From contig NC_058495.1 of NCBI RefSeq assembly GCF_020382885.2, forward strand, positions 9,169,627 through 9,233,626: 64,000 nucleotides of DNA. Direction: 5' to 3'. This DNA is from Scatophagus argus. Its lineage: Eukaryota; Chordata; Actinopteri; Scatophagidae. Shown piece after piece: positions 48,692 through 61,300 of the stretch; position 1 is the stretch's first letter, and every line of letters begins with the position of its first letter. Made by a program: the position numbers and the translations under genes. Under the pieces are notes generated by a model. The model worked only from the letters and a program-made list of their open reading frames with translations, was not told the origin of the DNA and did no database searches.

Positions 48692-51394
48692 AGTGCAGAG
48701 GCTCACCAGCTGTTACGGGGAAATGTTAATAATTATGCTGACAATTTTTAGGGCTGTTGTTTTGAGGCTCTTTTCTTTTGGCTGCAGGGGAATCTGTTTG
48801 TATCTCATTAGTCAAGTTGGTGAATTTTCTCTTTCAGGGTTTAATATCATGTAATTATTTTACGTGAAAGATATAAGCATCGACCTGACAACATAATATG
48901 TATATAATCTATCATTCAGTAAATATTTTTGAGTTATTTAAAATGTGTACACTGTGTACAATAATGTTTGTGCCTAAAACCATTATCAAGTTTACCATTT
49001 GACATCCACAAATGCTGTTTACTATTTGATATTCACAGTCAAGACAGCATACTTTCCTCTGTTCAAAGCAGCCACTGCAGGGTTACAACACAGAGGAATG
49101 TGACGTACACTCACCCTACAGCAAATAATTGACTTTTTGATTGAAGTCTGTGTTGAGCTTCCTTTTAAGGAAAGCTAGGGCAGGTTCATTTCCCATCATT
49201 GCTGCATGTAAAACTGGAAGCAGCAGGGGAAAAAAAAAAAAAATCACAGGCAGTGTGACGTTTTCTCTGTCACCACCCACAACTGTGTCTCATGGTTTGG
49301 GGCAAGCCAATGACGGGGGGAAGCTGGAGGTATGATACAGCGCTTGCTGGTCAGCAATGGAGGAGGCTGACCGATAAACATTAACTTTAGGCTTGTTTAT
49401 TTCAGCTTGACTGTGACCATGACTCATCTGATGTTTGGGAAAAAGGGGCAGCTACAGTACCCCCAAGGCAAAAACAAAGAAACCGGATAGCCTGATTGTT
49501 TTTGTTTTACGCCAGTGGTGCCACTAATGACCACTTACTGCCTTGAGCGTGCACATGAGTTTGAGTAGTAAAATCATAGAGTGATAATTCCTTCTCAGAT
49601 TATTTAAAGGATTTTTACAATCATGACCCTGAAGACATAACAGAGATTACTATATTTCACAAAGGAAAAAACTACATTAAAGTCAGAAAAAATGTACTGT
49701 ATTTTGTGTAATGGAACAGCAGAGTACTTGCCAAAGTATTCTTTAAATCACCCATTGATGATTAAATTAATTTTGCTTTGAGAGTCAGATAAGTCAATAA
49801 ATTAGGGGTCTTTTTGTAGAATGTTCTTCCTTTGTTAAGTACTTTATGTTGTACCTCATTCCCACAGGATGCCCCTGCTTTGCTGGGATTTTTGTTTGTA
49901 CTCCATACCACACTGTTTTGGCTTTGAGTCAATAAATCTAAATCTTTGCTTCTTCCATTGCATGTCTGTTCAATCAGGCAGATGGAGATGTCCACAGTGC
50001 TCTGTCAATGTACACACCTTGTTAAAGATGAGATCAGCCTTTCCTCATTTGCCTAATATATTCAGAATAATAAGAGGTAATGGCATTGTTTCTCAAATTT
50101 GTATTCTGGAGGAATACCAGTCACCAATTATACAGAATTATGCTAATTACCCACTTGAATGGATCACATATTACCTGTATTAAGAGTCATTAATTATCAT
50201 ATCATACTAAACTGTGATGGAAGTGATGGCATATTTAGAATAAGAGGATATAATCAGAAGTTAGAAAGACTATTGTTGCCTAGAAACAAGTAGCCACCAT
50301 AAAAGAATAAATGATGGTCCAACCTCACCAAGTGAGTTCAGCCTGTGTTAGTGCAGTCGCTGTCCGTGGTGCTGATCATACTGATCATGAGGCCCCGACA
50401 GCAGTTGGTACCAAATATGTTTACTCATTCTAACTGTGACTGTGAATAGGCATAAGTAAGTGCTGAAAATGGTGGAAAGTTGGAATAAAATGTTTCACTT
50501 GTTTGTTCTAAATTTGCATAAGTGTGCAGTTGAATTATTCTGAGGCAAATAAAATTACACTTTTTAAAACCATATATTAAATGATTTGTTTAGAGCATAT
50601 CAAGGGTGAAATGTTGGGTTATCAAAACGCGTAGATGGGCGTCTTTGTCAAGAGAAACCCTACATCCTGTCCTCTCAGGAAAATGGAAGCCCCCCTCCTC
50701 AAATCAATGCTTATTGATTTCATTTGGCTGAAATAAAGACCTGTCAATGTGCCTGGTGAGCTGGTGATAGGCGACCAACACCAACCAGTTCGGAAGAATG
50801 ACTGACTTTCAGCGCCACCTGGCTGTTGTAAATGTAACCTACATCTTACCAAATGTTCTCCAGTTAACTTTACTGATTCAAATCTTGTTCCGAGATTGTG
50901 CCATTATCCAGAGAAACCGAAATTGCATTTCTAAAACTTGCACATTATCTACCTGTGCGCTACTGCAACATGTGCACACAATATCACAAAAATGCATTGA
51001 ATTGCATGGTCAGCATCTGAGGGATGAATCATGCCCTGCAGGAAACAGATTGTGCAATCATAATTATAACAGAAAAACCTACCTTTTGCAGGCTCTGTAA
51101 TGTTGCATGCAGGGACTCGCCGGACTATTTGGTTTCCACAGACCGGACGATTTGTAAATAATATAAGATCCGATTTCCACACGAGAAAACCCTGGAAGAC
51201 GTGCTGCCTCCCTCCAGCGTAACGACAGAGTCCCATCTGGCTAATTACTTCGTCAATAAATCTTAGGGGTGATACCGCGAGAATGGGAGTTGGGGCCGAG
51301 AACTGAGTCTGATCAGAGAATTTCAAGACAAGAGACGGGCTTCTTCCGTGGTCGGACTCTCCGTAATCATCCCAGCCTAGTTTTGTGCGGTAGA

Positions 51395-51985
51395 AAGATT
51401 CAGATAGTGTACTATACTACAGTAGTAGAGAAAATACTCGGATGTTTTACTTCAGTAAAAGTGATAATACCATGTAAAAATGGTGTAAAAATACTCTGTT
51501 ACAAGTAAAAGTATTGCATTCAAGATCTCGCTAAACTGAAAGTACCAAAAGTAAGAGCACTTTTTTTTTATTTATTTATTTATGTAATTTATTTAAATCG
51601 CCCATTTTCGAATAACGTATATAACACCCCTGGATTAGGCTGTAATTTTTGAAGAAAAGTGTAAGAATAATGTTGAAACTGGTAAGCATGCACTAAGTTC
51701 AACTACTTTACATAATGGGTAGTTTAATTCATAATAATACAGAGTAAAGTATTAAATTGATATGTATAATCTGAATCTGCAAAGCAGCTACTTAGTAGTA
51801 AGTAATTCTGTGAAATAAATGTATTGGAGCAGAAAGTACAATATTTTGCTATAAAATACACGAAGTAATATAAAACACCATAAAATAAAAACACTCCAGT
51901 AAATAGTATCTCAAAATTGTACTTAAGTTGTAGATAAGTAGAGTATTTGAGTTAACAAGTATAGTTACATTCCACCTGTACTCTA
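51395..51985. repeat. Dispersed fish repeat rich in 'agtaaaagta' words
   Basis: 'tacttcagtaaaagtgataa', 'atactctgttacaagtaaaa' 'gtattgcattcaagatct', 'agtaccaaaagtaagagcac' and, at the end, 'agttacattccacc' occur in the order known from an abundant percomorph interspersed repeat. It ends about 350 bases before the MYG1 start codon. A (TTTA)n tract lies inside at about 51570-51590. Confidence 0.65.
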
Positions 51986-52199
51986 CAAATGACAAGCGAA
52001 CTGACAGCCACAGCTCTTCCTGTGAGGGTTTCAGCGCCCCCTGCTGTCACAGAATTTCGGTTAGAATAAAAATGCATCCTCTTTCACAGATATCATTTGT
52101 GCTCCAGTTTACTTAAATTAAATCATTAATATTACAAAGACTTTTAAATAACATTTAAATATAATATAATAGTATCATATGTATTGATAAACCCCTTCC

Positions 52200-52328
52200 A
52201 CCACTGACTTTATACACCATTATAAGTTTCTCCGGTTCACAAAAGAGGCGCACCATATCCGGTCCGACTGTTAAATCTTTCCGCTACGAGCGGGCAGTAT
52301 CTCCGGTCTCGTGTGAAATTGTACATGT
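52200..52328 (+). promoter_or_regulatory. myg1: MYG1 proximal promoter / 5' UTR
   Basis: A short CpG-containing stretch (ATATCCGGTCCGACTG, CTTTCCGCTACGAGCGGG, ATCTCCGG) sits just before the ATG, with CCGG/TTCCG words of ETS type. The AT-rich repeat upstream ends the promoter on the left. Confidence 0.45.
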
Positions 52329-55300
52329 ATGTGGCAGGTACGTGCAGCAGCGTTTTTAACAAAGATCATACCACAGACAAGTTTAAGCAAAGCAGCAAGT
52401 GGGTTTCGTCTGTTAAATTCACATGCTAGCTGCCGTTCACCTTTTGTAGACGTTACTCGCATAGAGCAGAGATACATGTCAAGTCAGCCCAAGAGACTCT
52501 GCACTGAAAACATGACCGTTAAAAAGATTGGAACCCACAACGGAACTTTTCATTGCGACGAGGTCTTGGCCTGTTTCTTCCTTCGTCAGCTACCCGAGTA
52601 CAAGGTAGGTTCAGCACGCTGTAATGGGCATAATGGGTATCTATTTTGTTCATAGAAGCACGGCTCTTTAAGTTTACATTTTGTGTTGTTGCTGCTTTAA
52701 ATTAAACCCTCTTGATAGAACTGCGTCTTAAAGGTGTTCTTTAAGTTTGCTCTGACCGTTAATTTTTCTTTTAACTTTATTCTTCTGTCAGAGATTCCTT
52801 GTCACGTTTTAACACTCCTAAAGGGGGTGCTGCTGCACAGATAGATGGAGCTAAAGGAGCCATGACATACACTATAGACCTGTAATAATTCTAGGATATT
52901 CATACATTTTAGATTTTAGGAGAAAATGCCACATCTTCAGTATCATGTCATCCAGAAAATAAATGTAAAACTTGAGCTGCCAATTGAAGTTGTTCCTGCA
53001 CTTCCCTGAAGAGTTTTAGTGACACTGTAAGTCATTTGTTGTCTGTAACGACTGACAGTCAGTGTCTGTAACAGTTAAACATCAGAGTTGCACCCTCTTC
53101 AGATGCTTGATTGCAGATCTGCAAAACGATCTATTTATTGCACAGGATGCCGAGATCATTCGGACCAGGGACCCCGCACAGCTGGCCGAGTGTGACGTTG
53201 TGGTGGATGTGGGAGGAGAGTTTGACCCAAAGAGGCATCGTTACGACCATCATCAGAGGTATGACTTTGTGACTTATAAGATGCTGCATTAAGTTTGTTA
53301 TTATTATTATTATTTTTAACTTTGATAGTTGGCTGGATCTAACACTGAAGAATATACTGATGTTTTGTGCTTCGTGTCCAGAACACAATTACATTTTCAT
53401 TGTCTAGAGAGAAAATAAATTTCTCTGTGGCTCCTGTTCTGATATCACTGAAGCTCCCTAATTGCATGAATCATCTTTTCTACTTAATCTCCTTCCTAAA
53501 TTCTTGCTTTCACTCAAAATATCATGACATTGCGTAATCAACCTATTCCAGGTGTCTTGTCAGCTTAATGTCCTGATGATAATCAGCGGTAGCTTTTATG
53601 ACCACGGTGGTAAAGATATGCCAGGGCTCTCTTCCTGGCAGGTGGTTAGTGATAATTAGTGCTCCTTCAATTGAATGGCCCCCTGCTGTTGGTTCACGAG
53701 GCGCAGAGAGTGCCACGACACTGTCAGGGGCCAGGAGAATGCGGCTGTCACTCACATGTGCGTATGGGGGAAAGATGGTTGTGATGGCGCAGATGAATGT
53801 AAGTGGGCTCGGGTGCTCAAGGAAGTTGGAGAGGCAGCTGACAAGAACAATTTGTCCTCGTTTCAATGGCACTTTTTCAAAACTGTGACAGTGTGCAGAT
53901 GAACTTGACAGCAGTACAAATACATTATAGTAAGATGTAAAATAAGAACATGAAATGAAACTGTTAAAGGAGTAGTTTAACATTTTAGGAGATATGCTTA
54001 TTTGCCTCTTTCTTGTTGATTGTTTGGTCTAAACGAATAGTATGTCTGTCATCCTGTGTGGTTTTACCATCTGCCAGGCCAGGAGTGTTTTGATCACTGT
54101 AACGTACGTAGGCGAATACGAGCTTTTTATCGATATGAACTTGGAGGTCAGGGATTGTAGTTCATCAGAGTACTTGGGTGGTGGAGGCATAGGGTTCATA
54201 CAGAACAAGAAATTCAGTCTGCCGACATCTTGAAATCCGACCACCTTTTAATGTCTGATGATGTCTGATTTTATAACCAGAAAAAAGACTAAACTTTTAG
54301 TATTTGAGGTACAGACTCAGAAATGTTAGTAAAAACAAAACAAAAAAAAAAGGTAATACATCGTTCGCATAAAACAAAATTTTATGTTGTGTACCTTGTA
54401 TGAAATGTGAAATATGCGGGTCTAATCTGATTGTCTGGGCTAGCGGTTCGAGTGACAAAGCAAAAAGGAGCGGGGCGAGTGGGCAGCCTTGCAGAGTTCC
54501 AGTTGTGTTTTTTTAATACTCTAAGACAACTTGTGATGTGAGAAACCTCTGCAGAGTTGTAAAACTTTGAGGTAGTAAAATTAAAGAGAAAATGTCAGTA
54601 AGAGTAGCATGAGATATGTTCTCTAAACACAGACTGAGGGTTAATAAAGCACAACAGATTAGATCTGGCGGGGATTATGTTTGTGGTTGTTCACACTAGA
54701 AATGCACTCGCTGCTCCCACTCGGCAAATAAATAAAAGCAAGCAAATATATTTTTGCATCAGTGACACAGTGATGAATGTGGTCTGCATCTCACAGATAA
54801 AGCCTATTGGGACATAGTTTAAGTTGCTTACACTTGCTGTGTGTTATTTGCAGGCCAGCAAAGGATTCGTGAACACAGCTGCCACCACCACCTTAACATG
54901 GCCAGAAGTCATTCATTTAATTTTGCATTAAACTAATGCAAAGCCAGCATGTGCTGGCTTTGGAGTGGTGGGAAATTCCTGGTCAATAAAATAATTTTTA
55001 TAAAGCCTTTGAATTTATATTGATGCTTTGTACAGCGTAAAGATTCATGAAGCACAGTTTTTCACGTCTTAGATAGAAAGCAATAAAGTTATAGGCAGTA
55101 GTCACAAAGTGCTTCATAGAGAAATAAAGAAGAGTAATCAATGAACAGCAGATTAAATATGCAAAGAGATCATACATAAGATAAGTTAAAGCATAAAATA
55201 CCACATGCTACCTGAAATCCTGTTTGAACAGACTGGATTTTAGCTGCTTTTTCAGAGTCCACAAAGTCCAAAGACCTCCAGCTTGAAAGCACAAGTCTTA

Positions 55301-58300
55301 ACATGTGTCTGAGGTACGCTTCAAAAGCCATAGGACGAGGCCCTAAGAGCTTAGCTTGTTTTGTGCTTGTCCAAAAGTCCCATTATATATTGTGGAGCCC
55401 AGCAGTGTAGATAATTGAGCGCCAAAATACTAATACTTTCGTTCCCTCTTCATTTTATGTTCTGCTTCACTGACTTACCTTGAGTTAGTTCTGTGTGGTA
55501 AATGCTAATTTGCTAGGGAATATAACCATCTTTGATTTCACACAAACAGTTTGATGACTTCTCTTTTGGTAAGCACTTCTTTCTCTGCCATTCTCCATTT
55601 CACTGTGTAATTTTCTCCTCGCTCATTCACTCCCATCTCCTGATAATCAGCATAGAAATGCCTCAGCTTGGCCAATTAGCCCTTTTAATGGCTGTGATTA
55701 CCCCCTGCTTCTCCAGCATGTCACTCATTCATTTGACGATCTTTTTTCCGCTGTGCTGCAACCCAAGCATCCTAATTAAGCCTGAATTAAATGACCAGCA
55801 GTGGCTGGAAGCTGGAGCCCACCCATCTCAGCACGTGGCTGAGGAGAAACCTCCGGTGGCTTTTATTTATGTGCTCACGCTTACTAACACGCTGGAGCAC
55901 GCTTTCTCTCTGCGGTCAATGCAGACTCACTCTCTGAAACTGAAGAGAATATTTATGGATGCAAGTTTCTTTTATTGATATCTGATATGCAGCCAGTCAT
56001 GTGCAGCATACATCTGAATGCAGCAGACATTTTATTGAAGAGGCCAGTTGCAGGAAAAATGTGAATGGTGTGTTTATGAGCGGAACACTAATGTTTCATC
56101 TCCCAAGCCTTTGCTTTTGTATTGAGTGCTGGATATCATCTGGCCATAGAACAGTGTGTGTCTTTCAGCTTTGGTATTGATAAAAGCTGATTCCCATTTA
56201 CTTTGTGTGTTGCATGGCTCTTGTTGCTACGCAAGAATGCTGCTCTGACAGTTGAATACTTCAGCCTCAACTTAATTAGATTTTTTTAAAAATATAAACA
56301 AAGATACTCAGTATTTTAACGTCACTACAACATTTATTAAGGTAGGGATTGGTTTCAGTTCTTGTTGTTGATTGATCTGATGAGAAATTTCTTAAGTAAT
56401 TAATTAAAAGTGAAAAAATAGAAAAAACACAGCTTCCCAAAGCCCAAGGTGACATTTTCAGGTTTCTTGCTTTGTTCAACCAACAGTCCGTAACTCACAG
56501 AAATTCAGTTTACATTGATATCCTCACAAATCTTTAGTTTCTTTGTTTGTTAGTTAGGCTGAGTTGAAACGATTAATTTATTGATCGATTAGTCAGTTGA
56601 CAGACAATAGGTTTTGTCAAGCAAAAACAGGCAATGTGAGGATTTTACTCTGCAATTAAAAAAGATATTTACAGCCTTATTTTAGTTTAATTCTAAAATG
56701 CCACTCATGTGTTAGCCGGTTACAGACCCTGATACATAGGGGCTGTTCTGGGCACAAGTAAGGGTGTATAAAATGGAAGGCATGAGTATCAAAACATCAT
56801 GCGCACAGCTCAGTAAGCTATATGATGACCTTTTCACCCACTGTGAAAAGAATTTTAAAGGCCATTTCTGGTTGTGGGCAGTCAGCTAACAGAAAGTCTT
56901 CCTTCTGCTCAGGACCTTTTCAGAGAGCTTTCACAGCCTGTGTCCAGAGAAGCGGTGGGTGACCAAGCTCAGCTCAGCTGGCCTAGTCTACGTACACTTT
57001 GGTCGTCAGCTGCTGGCCCAGCTGACGCAGCTGAAGGAGGATGACGGGCAGCTGGAGGTGCTGTATGACAAGGTGAGAGGGGAAAGACAACAGATTTATA
57101 CCGGCTAGTGGATTAGAAACCATTGTGTTTTCTGCGCAAGATGGAATCAGATGTTTTTATCACGTCACTCATATCAAAAACATTTCCTCTGTCAATGAAA
57201 TGAGTCGAAACGCCATCGATTTTTTTTTTTCATGGAATTGGAAGACAGAGCAGAAAAGACTATTCAGATGTAAGGAAAGGTTGCTTGTTGGTTATTTTGC
57301 TAAAAGAAATTACAATGGATTTACTTACTCCATGTTGGTTCCTTTAAAAACAGAAACTGCAGTCGTTCTCTGTTGTTCTCTGAATGATGAATGTGTTTGT
57401 TCAGGTTTATTTCATGACATTCAGCCTTCATCAGTCAGTTGGCAGTAGAGTGCGGTTAGAATTAAAAGGAGATAGACAGGGATATGGCCAAGTTCCTCTT
57501 GCTACATTCAAACCTAAGACCCTGCAGTTATATTTAAAGCATTTCAGACAGCCGGCCAGCAGGAGGCCTTGGCACTCTGCGCAGTTTTGATGTCCAGGCA
57601 CATTAAGCCAGCCAAATCTTAGGTCACCATTAATATTAGCTCTGTTCACTCATATTATCATTGGCCTTTTGATGTGCGAGTTTGTTTAAAGTCCCAAGTA
57701 ATCCTTTTACTTATGACTTTATTTAAAGATGTTGCATGTCTCGTCCTCTGCCAGTTCTGAGGAACTGAACCGGACCTCTATTTTTGCCCCAAAACTTAGT
57801 TCCACTTCTAAGGCGCTTGCAAAATGTCAACTCTTTGGTGACTGACCTTTCAAAGTACTGAGGAGTGGACTTCTCAGGACTAAATATGTCTCCACGTCTC
57901 TGTTCCTCCTCCAACTCTTTTCAGAGTTTTGCTATTGAACTGTAAAATAGCAGCAATTTGAATTTTCATTAATGACCTACTGTAGCTGTGCACTGAGGTC
58001 TTCAGTAACTGCCCACACACTGTGACCAGAGGGACTTCAATCAGGATAATTGACTCACAGGACATTTATCTCTTCTTAACTTCCCTTCCTTGAATGAGTA
58101 CAATGATAAAGCAGCGGGTTCCCGAGATGTTACACATTCATAACCTGTCCTGTCACATCTGACTCTCAATTCCCTGATTCCCTGCAGTTGTACGAAAACT
58201 TTGTGGAGGAGGTGGATGCTGTAGACAACGGCATTTCACAGTGTGACGGGGAGGCCCGCTACTCGGTCACCACCACGCTGAGTGCACGTGTCAGCTACCT

Positions 58301-61300
58301 CAACCCATGCTGGAACAGCAAGAGTCAGGATACTGAGGTGAGGGACTGCGAGTGAGTGCAAACCCACAGGGGTTGGTCTGATGCTGCACGTTTACGATGT
58401 ATCAGGCTGATGAGATTGTGTATGTGTCTTTGTCTGTGATATAAGATTATTTGTGTCTTTCAGTTTTTTAAGGACCACGTGACTTCACAATGAATAAAAC
58501 ACGAATACCTCTCAAATTGCAGATATTTCCACAGCCGGGGTTTTGATTTTACTATTACGGGGTTAGGTTTAGTGGCATCTAGTGAATGTCTTCACTTACA
58601 CAGAAAAGAAATAGTTATGTCAAGTGCAGCAGCATCCCAACATTTAAATAACAACACAATTCATTAGAAGGAGATGGAAGAACATTTGTGTTTGTGGCCA
58701 CACAAACAGTCGTGGATCAGCGGTTAGGGTGTCGGACCCGTAACCGGTGGATCGCTGGTTCGATTCCCCGTACCGGTGTCCATGACTGAGGTACCCTTGA
58801 GCAAGGTACCTAACCCTCACTGCTCCCCGGGCGCTGCACGCGGTCGCCCACTGCCCCGGGTTTGCTGTGTGTGTGTGCACGTCACTTGGGTGGGTTAAAT
58901 GCAGAGAACAAATTTCGTTGGAGTGAGTTCCCTCCAATGACAAGATATGTCACTTTAACTTTAACTTTAACTTTAACAACAACTATAAATCAGGTGCTTC
59001 TATGTACAGTACACATCAGGATATCCTGAAACTCCATATGTGTGACAAGTGAACCCTGTTTGGTTGCACATTAGTGTGTCACACTGCTCTGTAGATACAC
59101 AAAACGTGTTTTATCATTGCGTGGAAATGAAAATTTTCCCATCACATAAACAGTGAATATGTCTTCTTCTCTTTTCGGTTTGCTCTGATCGGATTAAAAG
59201 TAACATTTAACATTTATTTAACATAACGTTTCAGAATGTTGATTTATTTGTTGTGGTCTATACAGTGGCTTGCGAAACTATTTGGCCCCCTTGAACTTTG
59301 TGACCTTTTGACACATTTCAGGCTTCAAACATAAAGATATAAAACTGTAATTTTTTGTGAAGAAACAACAACAAGTGGGACACAATCATGAAGTGGAACA
59401 AAATTTATTGGATAATTTTAAATTTTTTAACAAATAAAAAATGAAAAATTGGGTGTGCAAAATCATTCAGCCCCATTGAGTTAATACTTTGTAGCGCCAC
59501 CTTTTGCTGCGATTACAGCTGCAAGTCGCTTGGGGTATGTCTCTATCAGTTTTGCACATCGAGAAACTGATATTTTTGCCCATTCCTCCTTGCAAAACAG
59601 CTCGAGCTCAGTGAGGTTGGATGGAGAGCGTTTGTGAACAGCAGTTTTCAGTTCTTTCCACAGATTCTCAATTGGATTGAGGTCTGGACTTTGACTTGGC
59701 CATTCTAACACCTTGATATGTTTTTTGGTGAACCATTCCATTGTAGCTTTTGCTTTATGTTTTGGATCATTGTCTTGTTGGAAGACAAATCTCCGTCCCA
59801 GTCTCAGGTCTTTTGCGGACTCCATCAGGTTTTCTTCCAGAATGGTCCTGTATTTGGCTCCATCCATCTTCCCATCAATTTTAACCATCTTCCCTGTCCC
59901 TGCTGAAGAAAAGCAGGCCCAAACCATGATGCTGCCACCACCATGTTTGACAGTGGGGATGGTGTGTTGAGGGTGATGAGCTGTGCTGCTTTTACACCAA
60001 ACATAACGTCTTGCATTGTTGCCAAAAAGTTCGATTTTGGTCTCATCTGACCAGAGCACCTTCTTCCACATGTTTGGTGTGTCTCCCAGGTGGCTTGTGG
60101 CAAACTTTAAACGACACTTTTTATGGATATCTTTAAGAAATGGCTTCCTTCTTGCCACTCTTCCATAAAGGCCAGATTTGTGCAGTATACGACTGATTGT
60201 TGTCCTATGGACAGATTCTCCCACCTCAGCTGTAGACCTCTGCAGTTCATCCAGAGTGATCATGGGCCTCTTGGCTGCATCTCTGATCAGTCTTCTCCTT
60301 GTATGAGCTGAAAGTTTAGGGGGACGGCCAGATCTTGGTAGATTTGCAGTGGTCTGATACTCCTTCCATTTCAATATTATTGCTTGCACAGTGCTCCTTG
60401 GGATGTTTAAAGCTTGGGAAATCTTTTTGTATCCAAATCCAGCTTTAAACTTCTCCACAACAGTATCTCGGACCTGCCTGGTGTGTTCCTTGTTCTTCAT
60501 GATGCTCTCTGCGCTTTAAACAGACCTCTGAGACTATCACAGTGCAGGTGCATTTATACAGAGACTTGATTACACACAGGTGGATTCCATTTATCATCGT
60601 TAGTCATTTAGGTCAACATTGAATCATTCAGAGATCCTCACTGAACTTCTGGACAGAGTTTGCTGCACTGAAAGTAAAGGGGCTGAATAATTTTGCACGC
60701 CCAATTTTTCGTTTTTTTATTTGTTAAAAAAGTTTAAAATATCCAATAAAGTGTGTTCCACTTCATGATTGTGTCCCACTTGTTGTTGATTCTTCACAAG
60801 AAATTACAGTTTTATATCTTTATGTTTGAAGCCTGAAATGTGGAAAAAGGTCACAAAGTTCAAGGGGGCCAAATAGTTTCGCAAGCCACTGTATATATCT
60901 ATCTATATATATATAAAATCATAGATACATTTTAACATTGAGAGGCAGAATATCACATAAAAATCCGGAATAACAACATCATATAATTGTTATTAATTTA
61001 TTATCATATTTTTGCATGAAATAAATATTTGATCCCCTACCAACCAATAATAATTCTGGCTCCCACAGACCAGTTACTTTTCTATTAAGAACCACTCCTA
61101 ATCTCAACTCATTACCCAAAACACCTGTGTCAATTTACATCGTTATGTAGCTGTATAAAAGACACATGTCCATGCAATCAATCACAATCAACGTTTCCAC
61201 CATGGCCAAGACAAAGAAGCTGTCTAAGGACATCAGGGACAAAGTCGCTGCCAATCTCCTTCGGTCTGGGGCTCCATGCAAGATCTTGCCTCATGGGATA

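Larger units (their letters stand above)
43981..52250. other. 8 kb gene-free interval between MAP3K12 and MYG1
   Basis: No ORF here has recognisable domains or a plausible exon structure. Contents I can name are a T-rich pyrimidine tract (45175-45230), a GT-rich and G-rich patch (46445-46485), a probable dispersed repeat (47455-47660), a (CA)n tract (48288-48304), a ZNF143-like site (48668-48691) and the repeat at 51395-51985. The 48540-48730 patch contains several homeodomain-like ATTA words. Distal regulatory DNA is the likeliest role. Confidence 0.5.

Noticed and set aside
50949-51326. 125-codon minus-strand frame upstream of MYG1
   Set aside because: No domain, low-complexity context and no splice logic.
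56918-57072. Acceptor TTTTCAG a few bases into MYG1 exon 3
   Set aside because: It breaks the frame. The acceptor GCTCAG before 56913 gives [10 protein letters not shown], matching the human block.
58708-58800. A functional tRNA gene
   Set aside because: The A and B boxes belong to a SINE body. No complete cloverleaf with acceptor stem pairing was seen.
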